Shown here: positions 36,264 to 45,276 of the stretch, in pieces
How the letters are laid out: the number at the start of each line of letters is the position of its first letter
Position numbering within the stretch: the stretch's first letter is position 1
Origin: Gandjariella thermophila
Lineage (GTDB): Bacteria > Actinomycetota > Actinomycetes > Mycobacteriales > Pseudonocardiaceae
Direction of reading: 5' to 3'
Assembly (NCBI RefSeq): GCF_005405885.1
Contig: NZ_BJFL01000004.1
Location: 248,001-312,000 of the forward strand
Length of the DNA: 64,000 nt
The notes under the pieces: model-generated
What the model was told of the DNA's origin: nothing
Database searches by the model: none
What the model saw: only the letters and a program-made list of their open reading frames with translations
Made by a program: the position numbers and the translations under genes

Positions 36264-37216
36264 CGGGCCGGTCCCGGCGCCGCGGCCGGGGTTCCGGCGC
36301 GGAAGTCCTGCCACACCGTGGTCAGCCCCTCGGCGAGCGCCATCGTGGGGTGGTAGCCGAGCGCGGCGCGCGCCCGGGAGATGTCCACCACCACCGCCGG
36401 CATCTCGCCGCGCTTGGCGGGCACGTGCTCGACGGGCAGCGGGCAGCCGGTTGCCGCCCGAGCGGCGTCGACCAGTTCCAGCACGGACACCGACCGGCCG
36501 GCGCCGATGATCGCCGTCCCGGTGTACTCCCGCTCGACGGCCAGCAGCACGGCGCGGGCCACGTCGGTCACGTGCACCAGGTCCCGCCGCTGGGTGCCGT
36601 CCCCGTACACCTGCACGCCCTCGCCGGCCAGGGCGGCCCGCATCAGCCGGGGCACGAAGCTGTCCTTCTCCGCCATGCCCGGCCCGTAGACGTTGGTGAA
36701 CCGCAGCGCGCAGGTGGCCATCTGGTAGGCGTGCGCGTAGCCGGAGAGCAGCATCTCGCAGGCCGCCTTGGTGGCGCCGTACGGCGTGAGCGGCCGCAGC
36801 GGGGCGTCCTCGGTGATCGTCGCGGTGCCCACGTCGCCGGTGACCGCGTTGGTGGAGGCGAGCAGGAAGCGGTGCGCGCCACGCTGCCGGGCCAGTTCCA
36901 GCAGGTCCTGGGTGACCGCGACGTTCTCCGCGTAGGTGCGCGCCGGGTCGGCCACCGAGCGCAGCACCGAGGTCACCGCCGCCAGGTGCACCACGCCGGC
37001 GGTGCCGGGCAGCAGTGCCGCGTCGCGCACCGCCGCCTCGGTGAGGTCGCCGACCACGCTGATCACCCCGGGATCGGTGGCGGGAAACGGTCGGCGGTCG
37101 GCGACCGTGACGAGCATGTCCCGCCGCCGGAAGGCGGCCACCACCGCGCGGCCGATGAACCCGCAGCCGCCGGTCACCAGCATCCGCGCCCGGCCCGCCG
37201 CCCCTGCCGTGGTCAC
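36260..37216 (-). CDS. NAD-dependent sugar-nucleotide epimerase/dehydratase
   Basis: 318-aa extended SDR: MLVTGGCGFIGRAVVAAFRR, HLAAVTSV, a catalytic Tyr/Lys in YGATKAACE and a substrate region GDGTQRRDLVHVTDVARAV. Resembles UDP-glucose 4-epimerases. Its stop is fused (GTGA) to the giant glycosyltransferase start, so it likely supplies that enzyme's sugar donor. GTG 37216 start. Confidence 0.82.
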   Translation of the reverse strand: MTTAGAAGRARMLVTGGCGFIGRAVVAAFRRRDMLVTVADRRPFPATDPGVISVVGDLTEAAVRDAALLPGTAGVVHLAAVTSVLRSVADPARTYAENVAVTQDLLELARQRGAHRFLLASTNAVTGDVGTATITEDAPLRPLTPYGATKAACEMLLSGYAHAYQMATCALRFTNVYGPGMAEKDSFVPRLMRAALAGEGVQVYGDGTQRRDLVHVTDVARAVLLAVEREYTGTAIIGAGRSVSVLELVDAARAATGCPLPVEHVPAKRGEMPAVVVDISRARAALGYHPTMALAEGLTTVWQDFRAGTPAAAPGPAR

Positions 37217-37302
37217 CCCATCAAGCTACCTGCCGTTTTCCCATGCCCGGGCCCGGGCGGGGCGGGCGGCGCGATGGTGACGATCACGGGCACACTGGCA
37301 AC

Positions 37303-38688
37303 GTGTCCCTGTTGCATGGGTGGCTGCCGTGGGCCGTGCAGGCCGCCGCGGCCGCCGTACTCCTCGCCGGCACGGGCTGGCGCAACCGCACCTGGCGGAT
37401 GCGGCTGGTGCCGCTGGTGCTCGCCGTGGGCGCCGCGGGCACCGGGGCCGCGATGCTCGCCGTGCAGACCACGGTGCGCGAGCCGTTACCGGCGTCGTTC
37501 TGGATCTGGGTCGGGGCCTGCCTGTGCGCGGCCGGGGTGGCCGCGCTCGGCTGGCGCGGCGCGCGCTGGTGGCGCCGCACGGTCGCGGCGCTCGCCGTGG
37601 TGCTGACCGCGCTGGCCGCCGGAGTGCGGCTGAACGAGTTCGTCGGCTACTACCCCACCGTCGGCGACGCCCTGGCCGACCTGCGCGGCCAGCCGCTGCC
37701 GGGGCAGGTCAACGTCGCGCAACTGCCCGCGGTGGGTGGCGGCGTCCGCGCCGGCCGGCTGGTCACAGTGGACATTCCAGACACGGCCAGCCATTTCCGG
37801 CACCGGCAGGAGCTGGTGTACCTGCCGCCGGTGTGGTTCAACGCGGTGAAGCGGCCGAAGTTGCCGGTGCTGGAGATGATCGGCGGCGAGTACGCCGAGC
37901 CGACCAACTGGGTGCGGGCGGGAAACGCGGTGCAGACCGCGGACGTGTTCGCCGCCCAGCACGGCGGGTGGGCGCCCATCCTGGTGTTCGTCGACGCGAC
38001 CGGCGGGTTCCGGGTGGACACCGAGTGCGTCAACGGCCTCGCCGGGCCCGCCCAGGACCACCTGACCAAGGACATTCCGCCGTTCGTCGCGGCCACCTTC
38101 GGGGCCTCCCCGGACCCGAGGAACTGGGGCGTGGTGGGCTGGTCGATGGGCGGCACCTGCGCGATCACGCTGGCCGTCACGCACCCCGAGGTGTTCGACC
38201 ACTTCGAGGACATCTCCGGCGATCTCGGCCCGAACATCGGGGACCGGGCCAGCACCATCGCCAAGCTCTACGGCGGGAACGCGGCCGCATGGGCGGCCAA
38301 CGACCCGCTCACCGTAATGCGCGCGCACGGCCCCTACCGGAACGTGTCCGGCTGGTTCGAGCAGGGCGACGCCGAGGCGTCGCACATCCGGCAGGCCAAC
38401 CAGCTCGCCGCGGCCGCCGCCCGGGTCGGCATCCTCACCCACGAGCAGCAGCGGCCGGGCAAGCACGACTGGCAGCTCGGCTCGGCCGCGTTCGCCGACG
38501 CGCTGCCGTGGCTCGCGCAGCAACTCGGCCTGCCCGGTGTCACCCCGACCCCGCCGGCCGTCCCGCCGAGCGCCGTCCCGCCGGCCGCGCACGGTCGCAC
38601 GGTGCTGGGCCAGCCCGCCGGGCCCGACGCCCGGCCGCCGGGCGCACTGCGGCCCCCGATCGCCCGGCCCCACCTCCGGCGGTTCTGA
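37303..38688 (+). CDS. Membrane-anchored esterase, antigen 85/S-formylglutathione-hydrolase-like
   Basis: 461 aa. Three or four hydrophobic segments occupy residues 1-115, then an extracellular alpha/beta hydrolase of the esterase D / mycolyltransferase-like group: nucleophile in VGWSMGGTCAITLAVTHPEVF, Asp in the following strand region and His in GKHDWQLGSAAF. A Pro-rich tail (about 410-461) ends the protein. GTG 37303 places the first membrane segment at the N-terminus; the upstream open frame is low-complexity Gly/Arg. Divergent from the epimerase by 86 nt. Confidence 0.75.
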   Translation: MSLLHGWLPWAVQAAAAAVLLAGTGWRNRTWRMRLVPLVLAVGAAGTGAAMLAVQTTVREPLPASFWIWVGACLCAAGVAALGWRGARWWRRTVAALAVVLTALAAGVRLNEFVGYYPTVGDALADLRGQPLPGQVNVAQLPAVGGGVRAGRLVTVDIPDTASHFRHRQELVYLPPVWFNAVKRPKLPVLEMIGGEYAEPTNWVRAGNAVQTADVFAAQHGGWAPILVFVDATGGFRVDTECVNGLAGPAQDHLTKDIPPFVAATFGASPDPRNWGVVGWSMGGTCAITLAVTHPEVFDHFEDISGDLGPNIGDRASTIAKLYGGNAAAWAANDPLTVMRAHGPYRNVSGWFEQGDAEASHIRQANQLAAAAARVGILTHEQQRPGKHDWQLGSAAFADALPWLAQQLGLPGVTPTPPAVPPSAVPPAAHGRTVLGQPAGPDARPPGALRPPIARPHLRRF

Positions 38689-38699
38689 CCGGCCCCGGA

Positions 38700-39539
38700 C
38701 TACCGGGGGTTCAGCTGGTGCAGGCCGAACCGGCGGGCCATCACCGCGTCCAGCACCCGGTTTGGCAGCAGCCGCTTCAGCAATGGCAGTTGCCGGCTGT
38801 GCGCGCCCAGCCGGACCACCGCGCGCGGCCGGGGGCGCAGCATCGCCTCGGCGGCCGCGCGGGCGAACTCGCCGGTGGGCGTGGCACCTTCCTGCGATGC
38901 CGACGCCCGCCGCTCGATCGCCTCGGTGATGGACGCGTACCGGGAGCCGTCCCGCAGGGCGAGCCGGTCGCGGGCGGTGTCCCCGAACCGGGACCGCACC
39001 CCGCCCGGCTCCAGGGTGATCACCTGGACGCCGAACGGGGCCAGCTCCATCCGCAGCGCGTCGGACAGCGCGCTGACCGCGGCCTTGCTGGCGCAGTAGG
39101 CGCCGGCGAACGGGGTGGGAACCACCGCGGAGATGCTGCTGACGTTGACCACCCGGCCGCCGCCGGCGTCGGCCATGTCCGGCGCGAACGCCTGGGTGGT
39201 GCGCAGCAGCCCGAACACGTTGACCTCGAACTGGTGGCGCAGCTCCGCCGGGTCGATGTCGACGGCCGGTCCCATGAGCCCGTAGCCGGCGTTGTTGACC
39301 AGCAGCTCGACCCGCTCACCCGCGGCACGCAGCCGGTCCCGCACGGCCGCCACACTGTCCGGGTCGGTGACGTCCAGCCGGTCGGTGCGGATGCCCCGGG
39401 CGGCGAGGTCGGCCAGCGTCTCCGGGTCGCGGGCCGTGGCGTACACCGTGAGACCCCGCGCGGCCAGTTGCTCGGCCAGCGCGTGGCCGATCCCGCTGCT
39501 GCACCCGGTGATCAACGCGGTCCGGCACGGCGGCTGCAT
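38700..39539 (-). CDS. SDR family oxidoreductase
   Basis: 279-aa classical SDR: TGCSSGIG cofactor loop, LDVTDPDSV, NNAGYG, Ser in NVSSISAV and YCASK catalytic pair. The FGVQVITLEPGGVRSRFGDT C-terminal region resembles retinol/hydroxysteroid 17-type SDRs. Converges on the esterase gene with 11 nt between stops; no operon. Confidence 0.8.
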   Translation of the reverse strand: MQPPCRTALITGCSSGIGHALAEQLAARGLTVYATARDPETLADLAARGIRTDRLDVTDPDSVAAVRDRLRAAGERVELLVNNAGYGLMGPAVDIDPAELRHQFEVNVFGLLRTTQAFAPDMADAGGGRVVNVSSISAVVPTPFAGAYCASKAAVSALSDALRMELAPFGVQVITLEPGGVRSRFGDTARDRLALRDGSRYASITEAIERRASASQEGATPTGEFARAAAEAMLRPRPRAVVRLGAHSRQLPLLKRLLPNRVLDAVMARRFGLHQLNPR

Positions 39540-39610
39540 GGCGACTCCCGTCTGGTTTCAGGGTGTGCCGGCAGGCATAGCACAGGCCGGTTACCCGACT
39601 CGTGGCGGAC

Positions 39611-39790
39611 CTACCCTGGCGGGCCCGCCGCGCCGACCACCCGGTCGACGACGTCGACCAGGCGGCGCAGGCGCGGGACAGCGTCCTCGCGCAGGGCCCG
39701 CTCCGGGTCCGGGGCACCGACGCAGCCGCGCCACACCGCGCGGCCGGCGAGGAACCCTGAACCGCCGGTCCAGCAGGACACCGGACGCGT
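39611..39790 (-). pseudogene. Possible C-terminal relic of an aldolase-type protein
   Basis: In the 526-nt gap between the SDR and FHA genes the minus strand contains SGFLAGRAVWRG, a run typical of the last strand and helix of class I sugar-phosphate aldolases, ending PRLRRLVDVVDRVV and a TAG at 39611. Upstream the frame gives no coherent barrel. Weak evidence; it might be coincidence in high-GC DNA. The rest of the gap shows only a 5' leader for the FHA gene. Confidence 0.3.
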
Positions 39791-40065
39791 ACGGGGTGAG
39801 CAGGCGGGTCGAGACGATCTTGCCGTGCCCGGGAATCGCGGAGCGGCCGTCCACCACGAGCCAGATGGGCGGGCCGGTCCCGGTGATCCACGTGCGCCAG
39901 CCGGGCGCCGACGCTGGGTGGCCGACCGGGTACGGCCCGGGACCGTTCCGCGGCGTCGGACCGGAACGGCCCGCCGTCCTGCGGAAATGCGCCTACCCTG
40001 GCCGACAGAGAGCAGGCGTGGCCGGCCGTTCCGGGACGACCGGCCCCATCCTCCGGGACGCCACC

Positions 40066-40518
40066 ATGAACCCACCGCGGACCGTCGACCCGGACCCGGA
40101 GCACCCGGTCACCGGACGGATCGACCATCCCGCCCAGGAGCGCACCCGCCCGTCCAAGCAGGACGCCGCCGACGGCGCGGTCCCGAGCCGGTCCCTGCCG
40201 GACATGGACGATCTCGCCGTGCCCGCACAGCTGATCATCGTGCGCGGCAAGGATGCGGGCACCCGCTTCCCCATCACCGAGGCGGGTGTCTCCATCGGTC
40301 GGCACCGGGACTGCGACATCGTGCTGGACGACATCACCGTCTCCCGCAACCACGCCGAGCTACACCACGACGGGCGGCGCTACACCATCGACGACGCCGG
40401 TTCGCTCAACGGCACCTACGTCAATCAGCGTCCGGTGGAGGACCCGACCGAACTCGCCGACGGCGACGAGGTGCGCATCGGCACCTTCCGGCTCGCCTTC
40501 CGGGTCCGCGGGTCCTGA
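40066..40518 (+). CDS. FHA-domain protein
   Basis: 150 aa: an acidic/proline-rich 55-residue N-terminus, then one forkhead-associated domain (GVSIGRHRDCDIVLDDITVS, SRNHAEL, GSLNGTYVN) that binds phosphothreonine peptides. Size and layout recall GarA/OdhI, but the N-terminal ETT phospho-motif of those regulators is not seen. A hairpin terminator follows 25 nt after the stop. Confidence 0.85.
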   Translation: MNPPRTVDPDPEHPVTGRIDHPAQERTRPSKQDAADGAVPSRSLPDMDDLAVPAQLIIVRGKDAGTRFPITEAGVSIGRHRDCDIVLDDITVSRNHAELHHDGRRYTIDDAGSLNGTYVNQRPVEDPTELADGDEVRIGTFRLAFRVRGS

Positions 40519-40542
40519 CGGCGATCACCCGCCGTGGCCGCG

Positions 40543-40566
40543 GATCCGCCACTCCAGTGGCGGATC
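40543..40566. terminator. Hairpin terminator after the FHA gene
   Basis: GATCCGCCACT and AGTGGCGGATC form an 11-bp perfect stem with a minimal loop. Confidence 0.72.
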
Positions 40567-40676
40567 GGCGATTTCCGCGAGATATGGTCACCGGCCCTTG
40601 TCCCACACGCCGCCCCTTGGTCGCATGCGAGGGCGCCACAACCGGTTCCCTTCCGCAAGGGCGCGAGGAGGACGTG

Positions 40677-41786
40677 ATGAAGACCAGGGCAGCGGTACTC
40701 CACGACGTGCGCAAACCCTTCGAGATCATGGAGCTGGATCTCGACGGTCCGCGCGATGGCGAGGTTCTGATCAAGTACTCGGCGGCCGGGCTGTGCCACT
40801 CCGACCTGCACCTCATAGACGGCGACATCGTGCCGCGGTTCCCGATCATCGGCGGCCACGAGGGCGCGGGCATCATCGAGGAGGTCGGGCCCGGCGTCAC
40901 CAAGGTCAAACCCGGTGACCACGTGGTGTGCAGCTTCATCCCGAACTGCGGTACCTGCCGCTACTGCGCGACCGGCCGGCAGAACCTCTGCGACATGGGC
41001 GCCACGATCGCCGAGGGCTACATGCCGGACGGCAGCTTCCGGTTCCACGCGAACGGCACCGACGTCGGCGCCATGTGCATGCTCGGCACGTTCTCCGAGC
41101 GGGCCACGATCTCCCAGCACTCCGTGGTCAAGGTGGACGACTGGCTGCCGCTGGAGACCGCGGTGCTGGTCGGCTGCGGCGTGCCCACCGGGTGGGCGAC
41201 GGCCAACTACGCCGGCGGCGTGCGGGCCGGCGACACCACGGTCATCTACGGCATCGGCGGCGTCGGCATCAACGCGGTGCAGGGCGCCGCGCACGCCGGC
41301 GCCAAGTACGTCGTGGTGGTCGACCCCGTGCAGTTCAAGCGGGACACCGCGATGAAGTTCGGCGCCACGCACGCGTTCGCCACCGCCGAGGAGGCCGCCG
41401 CCAAGGTCAGCGAGCTGACCTGGGGCCAGATGGCCGACCAGGCGCTGGTCACCGTCGGCACGGTGGAGGAGCAGGTGGTCACCGACGCGTTCAACGTGGT
41501 CGGCAAGGGCGGCACCGTGGTGATCACCGGCCTGGCCAACCCGGAGAAGCTGACCGTGCACGTCTCCGGCGGCATCCTCACCCTGTTCGAGAAGACCATC
41601 AAGGGCACCCTGTTCGGCTCCGCCAACCCGCAGTACGACATCGTCAAGCTGCTCCGGCTCTACGACGCCGGCCAGCTCAAGCTGGACGAGTTGGTCACCC
41701 GCCGGTACACGCTGGACCAGGTCAACGAGGGCTACCAGGACCTCCGCGACGGCAAGAACATCCGCGGCGTCATCGTCTACGACTGA
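40677..41786 (+). CDS. NDMA-dependent (mycofactocin-linked) zinc alcohol dehydrogenase
   Basis: 369-aa MDR-type alcohol dehydrogenase. Catalytic zinc ligands in GLCHSDLHL and GGHEGAGII, structural zinc Cys set in CGTCRYCATGRQNLC, Rossmann GIGGVGINAVQG. The length and the sequence MKTRAAVLHDVRKPFEIMEL match AdhB/AdhD-type enzymes whose tightly bound NAD(H) is recycled by mycofactocin, or artificially by NDMA. A strong GAGGAGG precedes the ATG. No mft gene is in the window. Confidence 0.85.
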   Translation: MKTRAAVLHDVRKPFEIMELDLDGPRDGEVLIKYSAAGLCHSDLHLIDGDIVPRFPIIGGHEGAGIIEEVGPGVTKVKPGDHVVCSFIPNCGTCRYCATGRQNLCDMGATIAEGYMPDGSFRFHANGTDVGAMCMLGTFSERATISQHSVVKVDDWLPLETAVLVGCGVPTGWATANYAGGVRAGDTTVIYGIGGVGINAVQGAAHAGAKYVVVVDPVQFKRDTAMKFGATHAFATAEEAAAKVSELTWGQMADQALVTVGTVEEQVVTDAFNVVGKGGTVVITGLANPEKLTVHVSGGILTLFEKTIKGTLFGSANPQYDIVKLLRLYDAGQLKLDELVTRRYTLDQVNEGYQDLRDGKNIRGVIVYD

Positions 41787-41866
41787 CAGCCTGTTCCGGA
41801 ACCGGACAGACCCTGCGATGACGAGTATGGGAACGCGCCAGGGCGAGTTCAGGAACAAGCACTGAG
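41787..41866. repeat. Dispersed intergenic repeat, copy B (short form)
   Basis: Same element as 30079-30245 without the internal ~88 nt. Core at 41812-41846. It contains a 15-codon mini-frame (ATG at 41819 to TGA, MTSMGTRQGEFRNKH) without a ribosome site. It starts directly after the alcohol dehydrogenase stop. Confidence 0.65.
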
Positions 41867-42002
41867 GCGGCCGGTCCCGGTCCGCCGCCGGGTGCCGGTG
41901 GCGGGCCGGGCTGTCACTATCCGGCTCGCTGAGCCAGTCCGCACGCCTCAGCCTTCCGCGTTCGTCCACTATGGACGACCGGGCAGGACCGCCCGCGTGG
42001 CC

Positions 42003-42016
42003 GGGCCGAAAGTCCC
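42003..42016. promoter_or_regulatory. Candidate DosR-type (dormancy regulon) box upstream of hsp20
   Basis: GGGCCGAAAGTCCC matches 12 of 14 positions of the DosR core GGGACTWWAGTCCC, 51 nt before the hsp20 ATG. Supported by the DosR-regulon character of the following genes. Confidence 0.5.
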
Positions 42017-42067
42017 GCGCGCCGGGGAGCCGGCGACTCTGCCCGGGCCGGCCGGAGCAGGAGTGCC

Positions 42068-42541
42068 ATGAGAACCGTTGCGGGCACGCTCACCGGAACG
42101 GAGACGACCATGACGCTGCCAGCCCACCGCCGCACGCGCTCGCTGCTGCCGGATCTCGCCGACTGGTTCGAGTCGTTCCCGGCGCTGCCGTCCTGGTGGG
42201 GTGGGACCACGCCGGGCGCGTACGGCATGCGGATCGAGGACTACACCGAGAAGGACCGCTACGTGGTCCGCGCCGAGATTCCCGGGATCGACCCGGAGCG
42301 GGATGTGGAGATCACCGTCGAGGAGCACGTGCTGACCATCCGCGCCGAGCGCCGCGAGGAGGAGCGGGACAGGCGGCACTGCGAGTTCCGCTACGGCTCG
42401 TTCACCCGCAGCATCCCGCTGCCGGTGGGAGCCAAGGAGGACGAGATCAGCGCCGGCTACGGCAACGGCATCCTCACCGTGACCGTACCCCTGGCGGAGA
42501 TCGGCCAGGCCAGCCGGCGCATCCCCATCCAGGGACGCTGA
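42068..42541 (+). CDS. hsp20: Hsp20/alpha-crystallin small heat-shock protein
   Basis: 157 aa. The alpha-crystallin domain begins near residue 52 (MRIEDYTEKDRYVVRAEIPG) and ends with the GILTVTVPL motif and an RIPIQ tail where an IxI oligomerisation motif is expected. HspX-type holdase chaperones of this form are hypoxia-induced in mycobacteria. ATG 42068 has GGAG close upstream. Confidence 0.88.
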   Translation: MRTVAGTLTGTETTMTLPAHRRTRSLLPDLADWFESFPALPSWWGGTTPGAYGMRIEDYTEKDRYVVRAEIPGIDPERDVEITVEEHVLTIRAERREEERDRRHCEFRYGSFTRSIPLPVGAKEDEISAGYGNGILTVTVPLAEIGQASRRIPIQGR

Positions 42542-42592
42542 TCCGGGCGGGCGGAACCGTGCGCCGGGGTCGACGTCCGGACGGGAACTGAC

Positions 42593-44056
42593 ATGGGCAT
42601 GGGTGGCCGGCACGAGCCGTTCGCCGCGGTGCGCGAGACACACGTCGCGGTGGTGCTGCTGCTCGGTGCGCACGCCTACAAGCTGAAGAAGCCGGTGGAC
42701 GTCGGGTTTCTCGACTTCTCCACGCGGGAAAAGCGGCTTTCCGCCTGCCGCCGGGAGGTCGAGCTGAACCGGCGGCTGGCCCCCGATGTCTACCTCGGCG
42801 TCGCGGACGTGTCCGGCCCGGGCGGCGCGCCGTGCGACCACCTGGTGGTGATGCGCCGCATGCCCGACGATCGGCGGCTGTCCGCGCTGGTCGCCGCGGG
42901 CGAGCCGGTGGCGGACGTGCTGCGCCGGATCGCCCGGATGATCGCCGTGTTCCACGCCGGTGCGGAGCGCGGTCCGGAGATCTCCGCGCAGGGCGGCCGG
43001 GACGCGCTCCGCGCCCGCTGGCGGGCCAGCTTCGACCAGGTCCGCGGGCTACGCCTGGCGCGGCGGGACGAGGCGCTGGTCGCCGAGATCCAGCGGTGCG
43101 CCTTCGGGTTCCTGGACGGCCGGGAAGCGCTGTTCGACGCCCGCGTGGCGGACGGGCGGATCGTGGACGGGCACGGTGACCTGCTCGCCGACGACATCTT
43201 CTGCCTGGCCGACGGGCCGAGGGTGCTGGACTGCCTGGAGTTCGACGACAAGCTGCGCTGGCTGGACGGCTTGGACGATATCGCGTTCCTGGCCATGGAT
43301 CTGGAGCGGCTGGGCGCCGCGGACCTGGGCGCCCGCCTGCTGGACTGGTACGCGGAGTTCGCCGCCGATCCGGCGCCGCCGTCGCTGCGCCACCACTACC
43401 TGGCCTACCGGGCGTTCGTCCGGGCCAAGGTGGGCTGGGTGCGGTGTGAGCAGGGCGAGGCGTCGGCCGCGGCCGGGGCCACCGCGCACGCCGAACTGGC
43501 CCTGCGCCACCTGCGGGCCGGTGAGGTGCGCCTGGTCCTCGTCGGTGGGCTGCCGGGGACCGGGAAGTCCACGCTCGCCGGCCAGCTCGCCGACCGGCTC
43601 GGCATGGTTCTGCTGTCCAGCGACCGGCTGCGCAAGGAGCTGGCCGGCATCTCCCCCATCACCAGCGCGGCGGACGACTACCGGCACGGCATCTACGCGC
43701 CGGAGCACACCGACCGCACCTACCGGGAGCTGCTGGTCCGGGCGGCGGCCCTGCTGGCCCGGGGCGAGTCGGTGGTGGTGGACGCCTCGTGGACCAGCGA
43801 GCGGCACCGCCGGCTGGCCGCCGAGGCGGCCGAGCGCACCTCCAGCGCGCTCGTGCCGCTGCGCTGCACGGCACCAGCCGAGGTCACGGTCCGCCGGCTG
43901 CGCTCCCGCCGCGGCGGGGTCTCGGACGCCGGTCCCGGCGTGGCGGCGGCGATGGCGGTCGACGCCGACGACTGGCCGCAGGCGTGGACGGTGGACACCA
44001 CCGGTTCCCCGCGCACCGCACTGCGCCAGGCGCTCCGCGTGCTGCCCACGGCGTGA
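42593..44056 (+). CDS. Bifunctional APH-like / P-loop kinase protein (Rv2004c-like)
   Basis: 487 aa. Residues 1-300 resemble an aminoglycoside-phosphotransferase/kinase fold (YKLKKPVDVGFLDFST, VDGHGDLLADDIFCL, LEFDDKLRWLDGLDDIAFL). From about 315 a P-loop NTPase domain starts with VLVGGLPGTGKSTLAGQLAD and SSDRLRKELAG, followed by VVVDASWTSERHR. The same two-domain arrangement occurs in Rv2004c, a DosR-regulon protein. It follows hsp20 by 51 nt on the same strand. Substrate unknown. Confidence 0.82.
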   Translation: MGMGGRHEPFAAVRETHVAVVLLLGAHAYKLKKPVDVGFLDFSTREKRLSACRREVELNRRLAPDVYLGVADVSGPGGAPCDHLVVMRRMPDDRRLSALVAAGEPVADVLRRIARMIAVFHAGAERGPEISAQGGRDALRARWRASFDQVRGLRLARRDEALVAEIQRCAFGFLDGREALFDARVADGRIVDGHGDLLADDIFCLADGPRVLDCLEFDDKLRWLDGLDDIAFLAMDLERLGAADLGARLLDWYAEFAADPAPPSLRHHYLAYRAFVRAKVGWVRCEQGEASAAAGATAHAELALRHLRAGEVRLVLVGGLPGTGKSTLAGQLADRLGMVLLSSDRLRKELAGISPITSAADDYRHGIYAPEHTDRTYRELLVRAAALLARGESVVVDASWTSERHRRLAAEAAERTSSALVPLRCTAPAEVTVRRLRSRRGGVSDAGPGVAAAMAVDADDWPQAWTVDTTGSPRTALRQALRVLPTA

Positions 44057-44086
44057 GGTCGCGGTGAGCCGGCCGGGGCGGTGCGG

Positions 44087-45118
44087 TCAGCGTGGCCGCG
44101 GGATGCGGTCCAGCACGTCGTCGACGGGCCGGCGACCGCTGGCCGGGATGGGCGGGCTGGACGGCGGCGCCCAGCCGACCCGGAGCACGATCTGCGGCGC
44201 GGCCCGGCCGCCGAGCACGTGGTCGTGCAGGGCGGCCCGGGTGGTGCCGATCTCCAGCGGCTGGCTCAGCGGGCAGGTGGCCAACCCGAAGTCGGTGGCG
44301 GCCAGCAGCACCGCGCTGAGCGCCTCCCCGGCACGCAACCGGGCCACCGTGTCGTCCGAGGTGGTGGCGAGCACCAGCAGCTCGGCGGCGTCCGGCTCGC
44401 CGGTCTCCGGGGTCGGCGCCAGCTCGCCCGCTTCGTAGGTGCGCATCGTGATGTCGCCGTAGCCGGGGCCCAGCGGCGCTGCCACGCCCTGGCGCCGGCC
44501 GTGCTGGAGGGGCACGTTCGCGGCGGGGACGCCCTCCACCGCGCCACGGCCGCGGCCGCTCCACGCCGCCAACTCGGCCGCGTAGACGGGGTCGGCGTGC
44601 TGCCGGATCGCCGCCTCGTCGATCGCCGCGGCGAGCCGGCGGCGCTGCGCCGGGTCGGTCACCGCGACCAGGGTGGTGCCCTGCTCGGCGGCCCGCTCGG
44701 CGAGCTGGGCGAGCAGCACCGGGGGCACCGGCCAGGAACTGAACCTCCGCCGGTCGGTGCGGCGCCGGCCGATCGCGGTGGACAGCGCCCTGTCCTCCTC
44801 GGCCGGGTCCCGCCGGGTGAACTCCACGGCGGCCAGGTGTTCCGGCCGGGCCGGGTCGGGCAGCCGGCGCACGGTGCTGGCCCAGCCCAGGGCGGCGAAC
44901 GCCACCCTGGCGTGGTGCAGCATCGCGCCGCAGCTCAGCACCAGGTCGCGGCCGCCGGGATCGGTCGCGGCGAGGTGGCGGTCGGGGTCGGCGAACAGGT
45001 GCAGCGCGCGCTCGGCGACCTGCCATCGCCACGGCTGCGAGTTGTGGATCGAGGGTGCGTGGACGGCCAGGGCGATCGCGGCCCGCACGGTGTCGCCGTC
45101 GGGTAGCCCGGCATGCAT
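44087..45118 (-). CDS. Acg-family nitroreductase-like flavoprotein
   Basis: 343 aa with duplicated nitroreductase fold as in mycobacterial Acg (Rv2032). N-terminus HAPSIHNSQPWRWQV (FMN site), RRRTDRRRFSSWPVP, and a C-terminal LLAATDFGLATCPLSQPLE. Acg proteins bind FMN but lack normal nitroreductase activity and probably sequester flavin; they are hypoxia/DosR genes. ATG 45118 is preceded by GGGAGG. Converges on the kinase gene with 30 nt between stops. Confidence 0.83.
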   Translation of the reverse strand: MHAGLPDGDTVRAAIALAVHAPSIHNSQPWRWQVAERALHLFADPDRHLAATDPGGRDLVLSCGAMLHHARVAFAALGWASTVRRLPDPARPEHLAAVEFTRRDPAEEDRALSTAIGRRRTDRRRFSSWPVPPVLLAQLAERAAEQGTTLVAVTDPAQRRRLAAAIDEAAIRQHADPVYAAELAAWSGRGRGAVEGVPAANVPLQHGRRQGVAAPLGPGYGDITMRTYEAGELAPTPETGEPDAAELLVLATTSDDTVARLRAGEALSAVLLAATDFGLATCPLSQPLEIGTTRAALHDHVLGGRAAPQIVLRVGWAPPSSPPIPASGRRPVDDVLDRIPRPR

Positions 45119-45276
45119 GCCTCCCCACCTCCCGGGTCCACGATGTCGCGGCCGGGGTGGGCGTTCGAGAGTCCTTCGACCTCAGCACGGTCGGCGTCGG
45201 TCCCGGCAGCGTGCCGATCCCGTCACGCCGCGCCGGCGAACACATGGCCGTCACCGGGATGAGGTATGCAGGTGAC

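Noticed and set aside
40066-40518. FHA gene as GarA/OdhI
   Set aside because: The N-terminal ETT phosphorylation motif needed for that assignment is absent, so only a generic FHA call is made.
37320-41786. Very long continuous open frame on the plus strand spanning several genes
   Set aside because: It crosses an opposing SDR gene and the FHA gene in the wrong frame and is Arg/Gly/Ala-rich; high third-position GC removes stop codons. Only the final segment (40677-41786) is a real gene.
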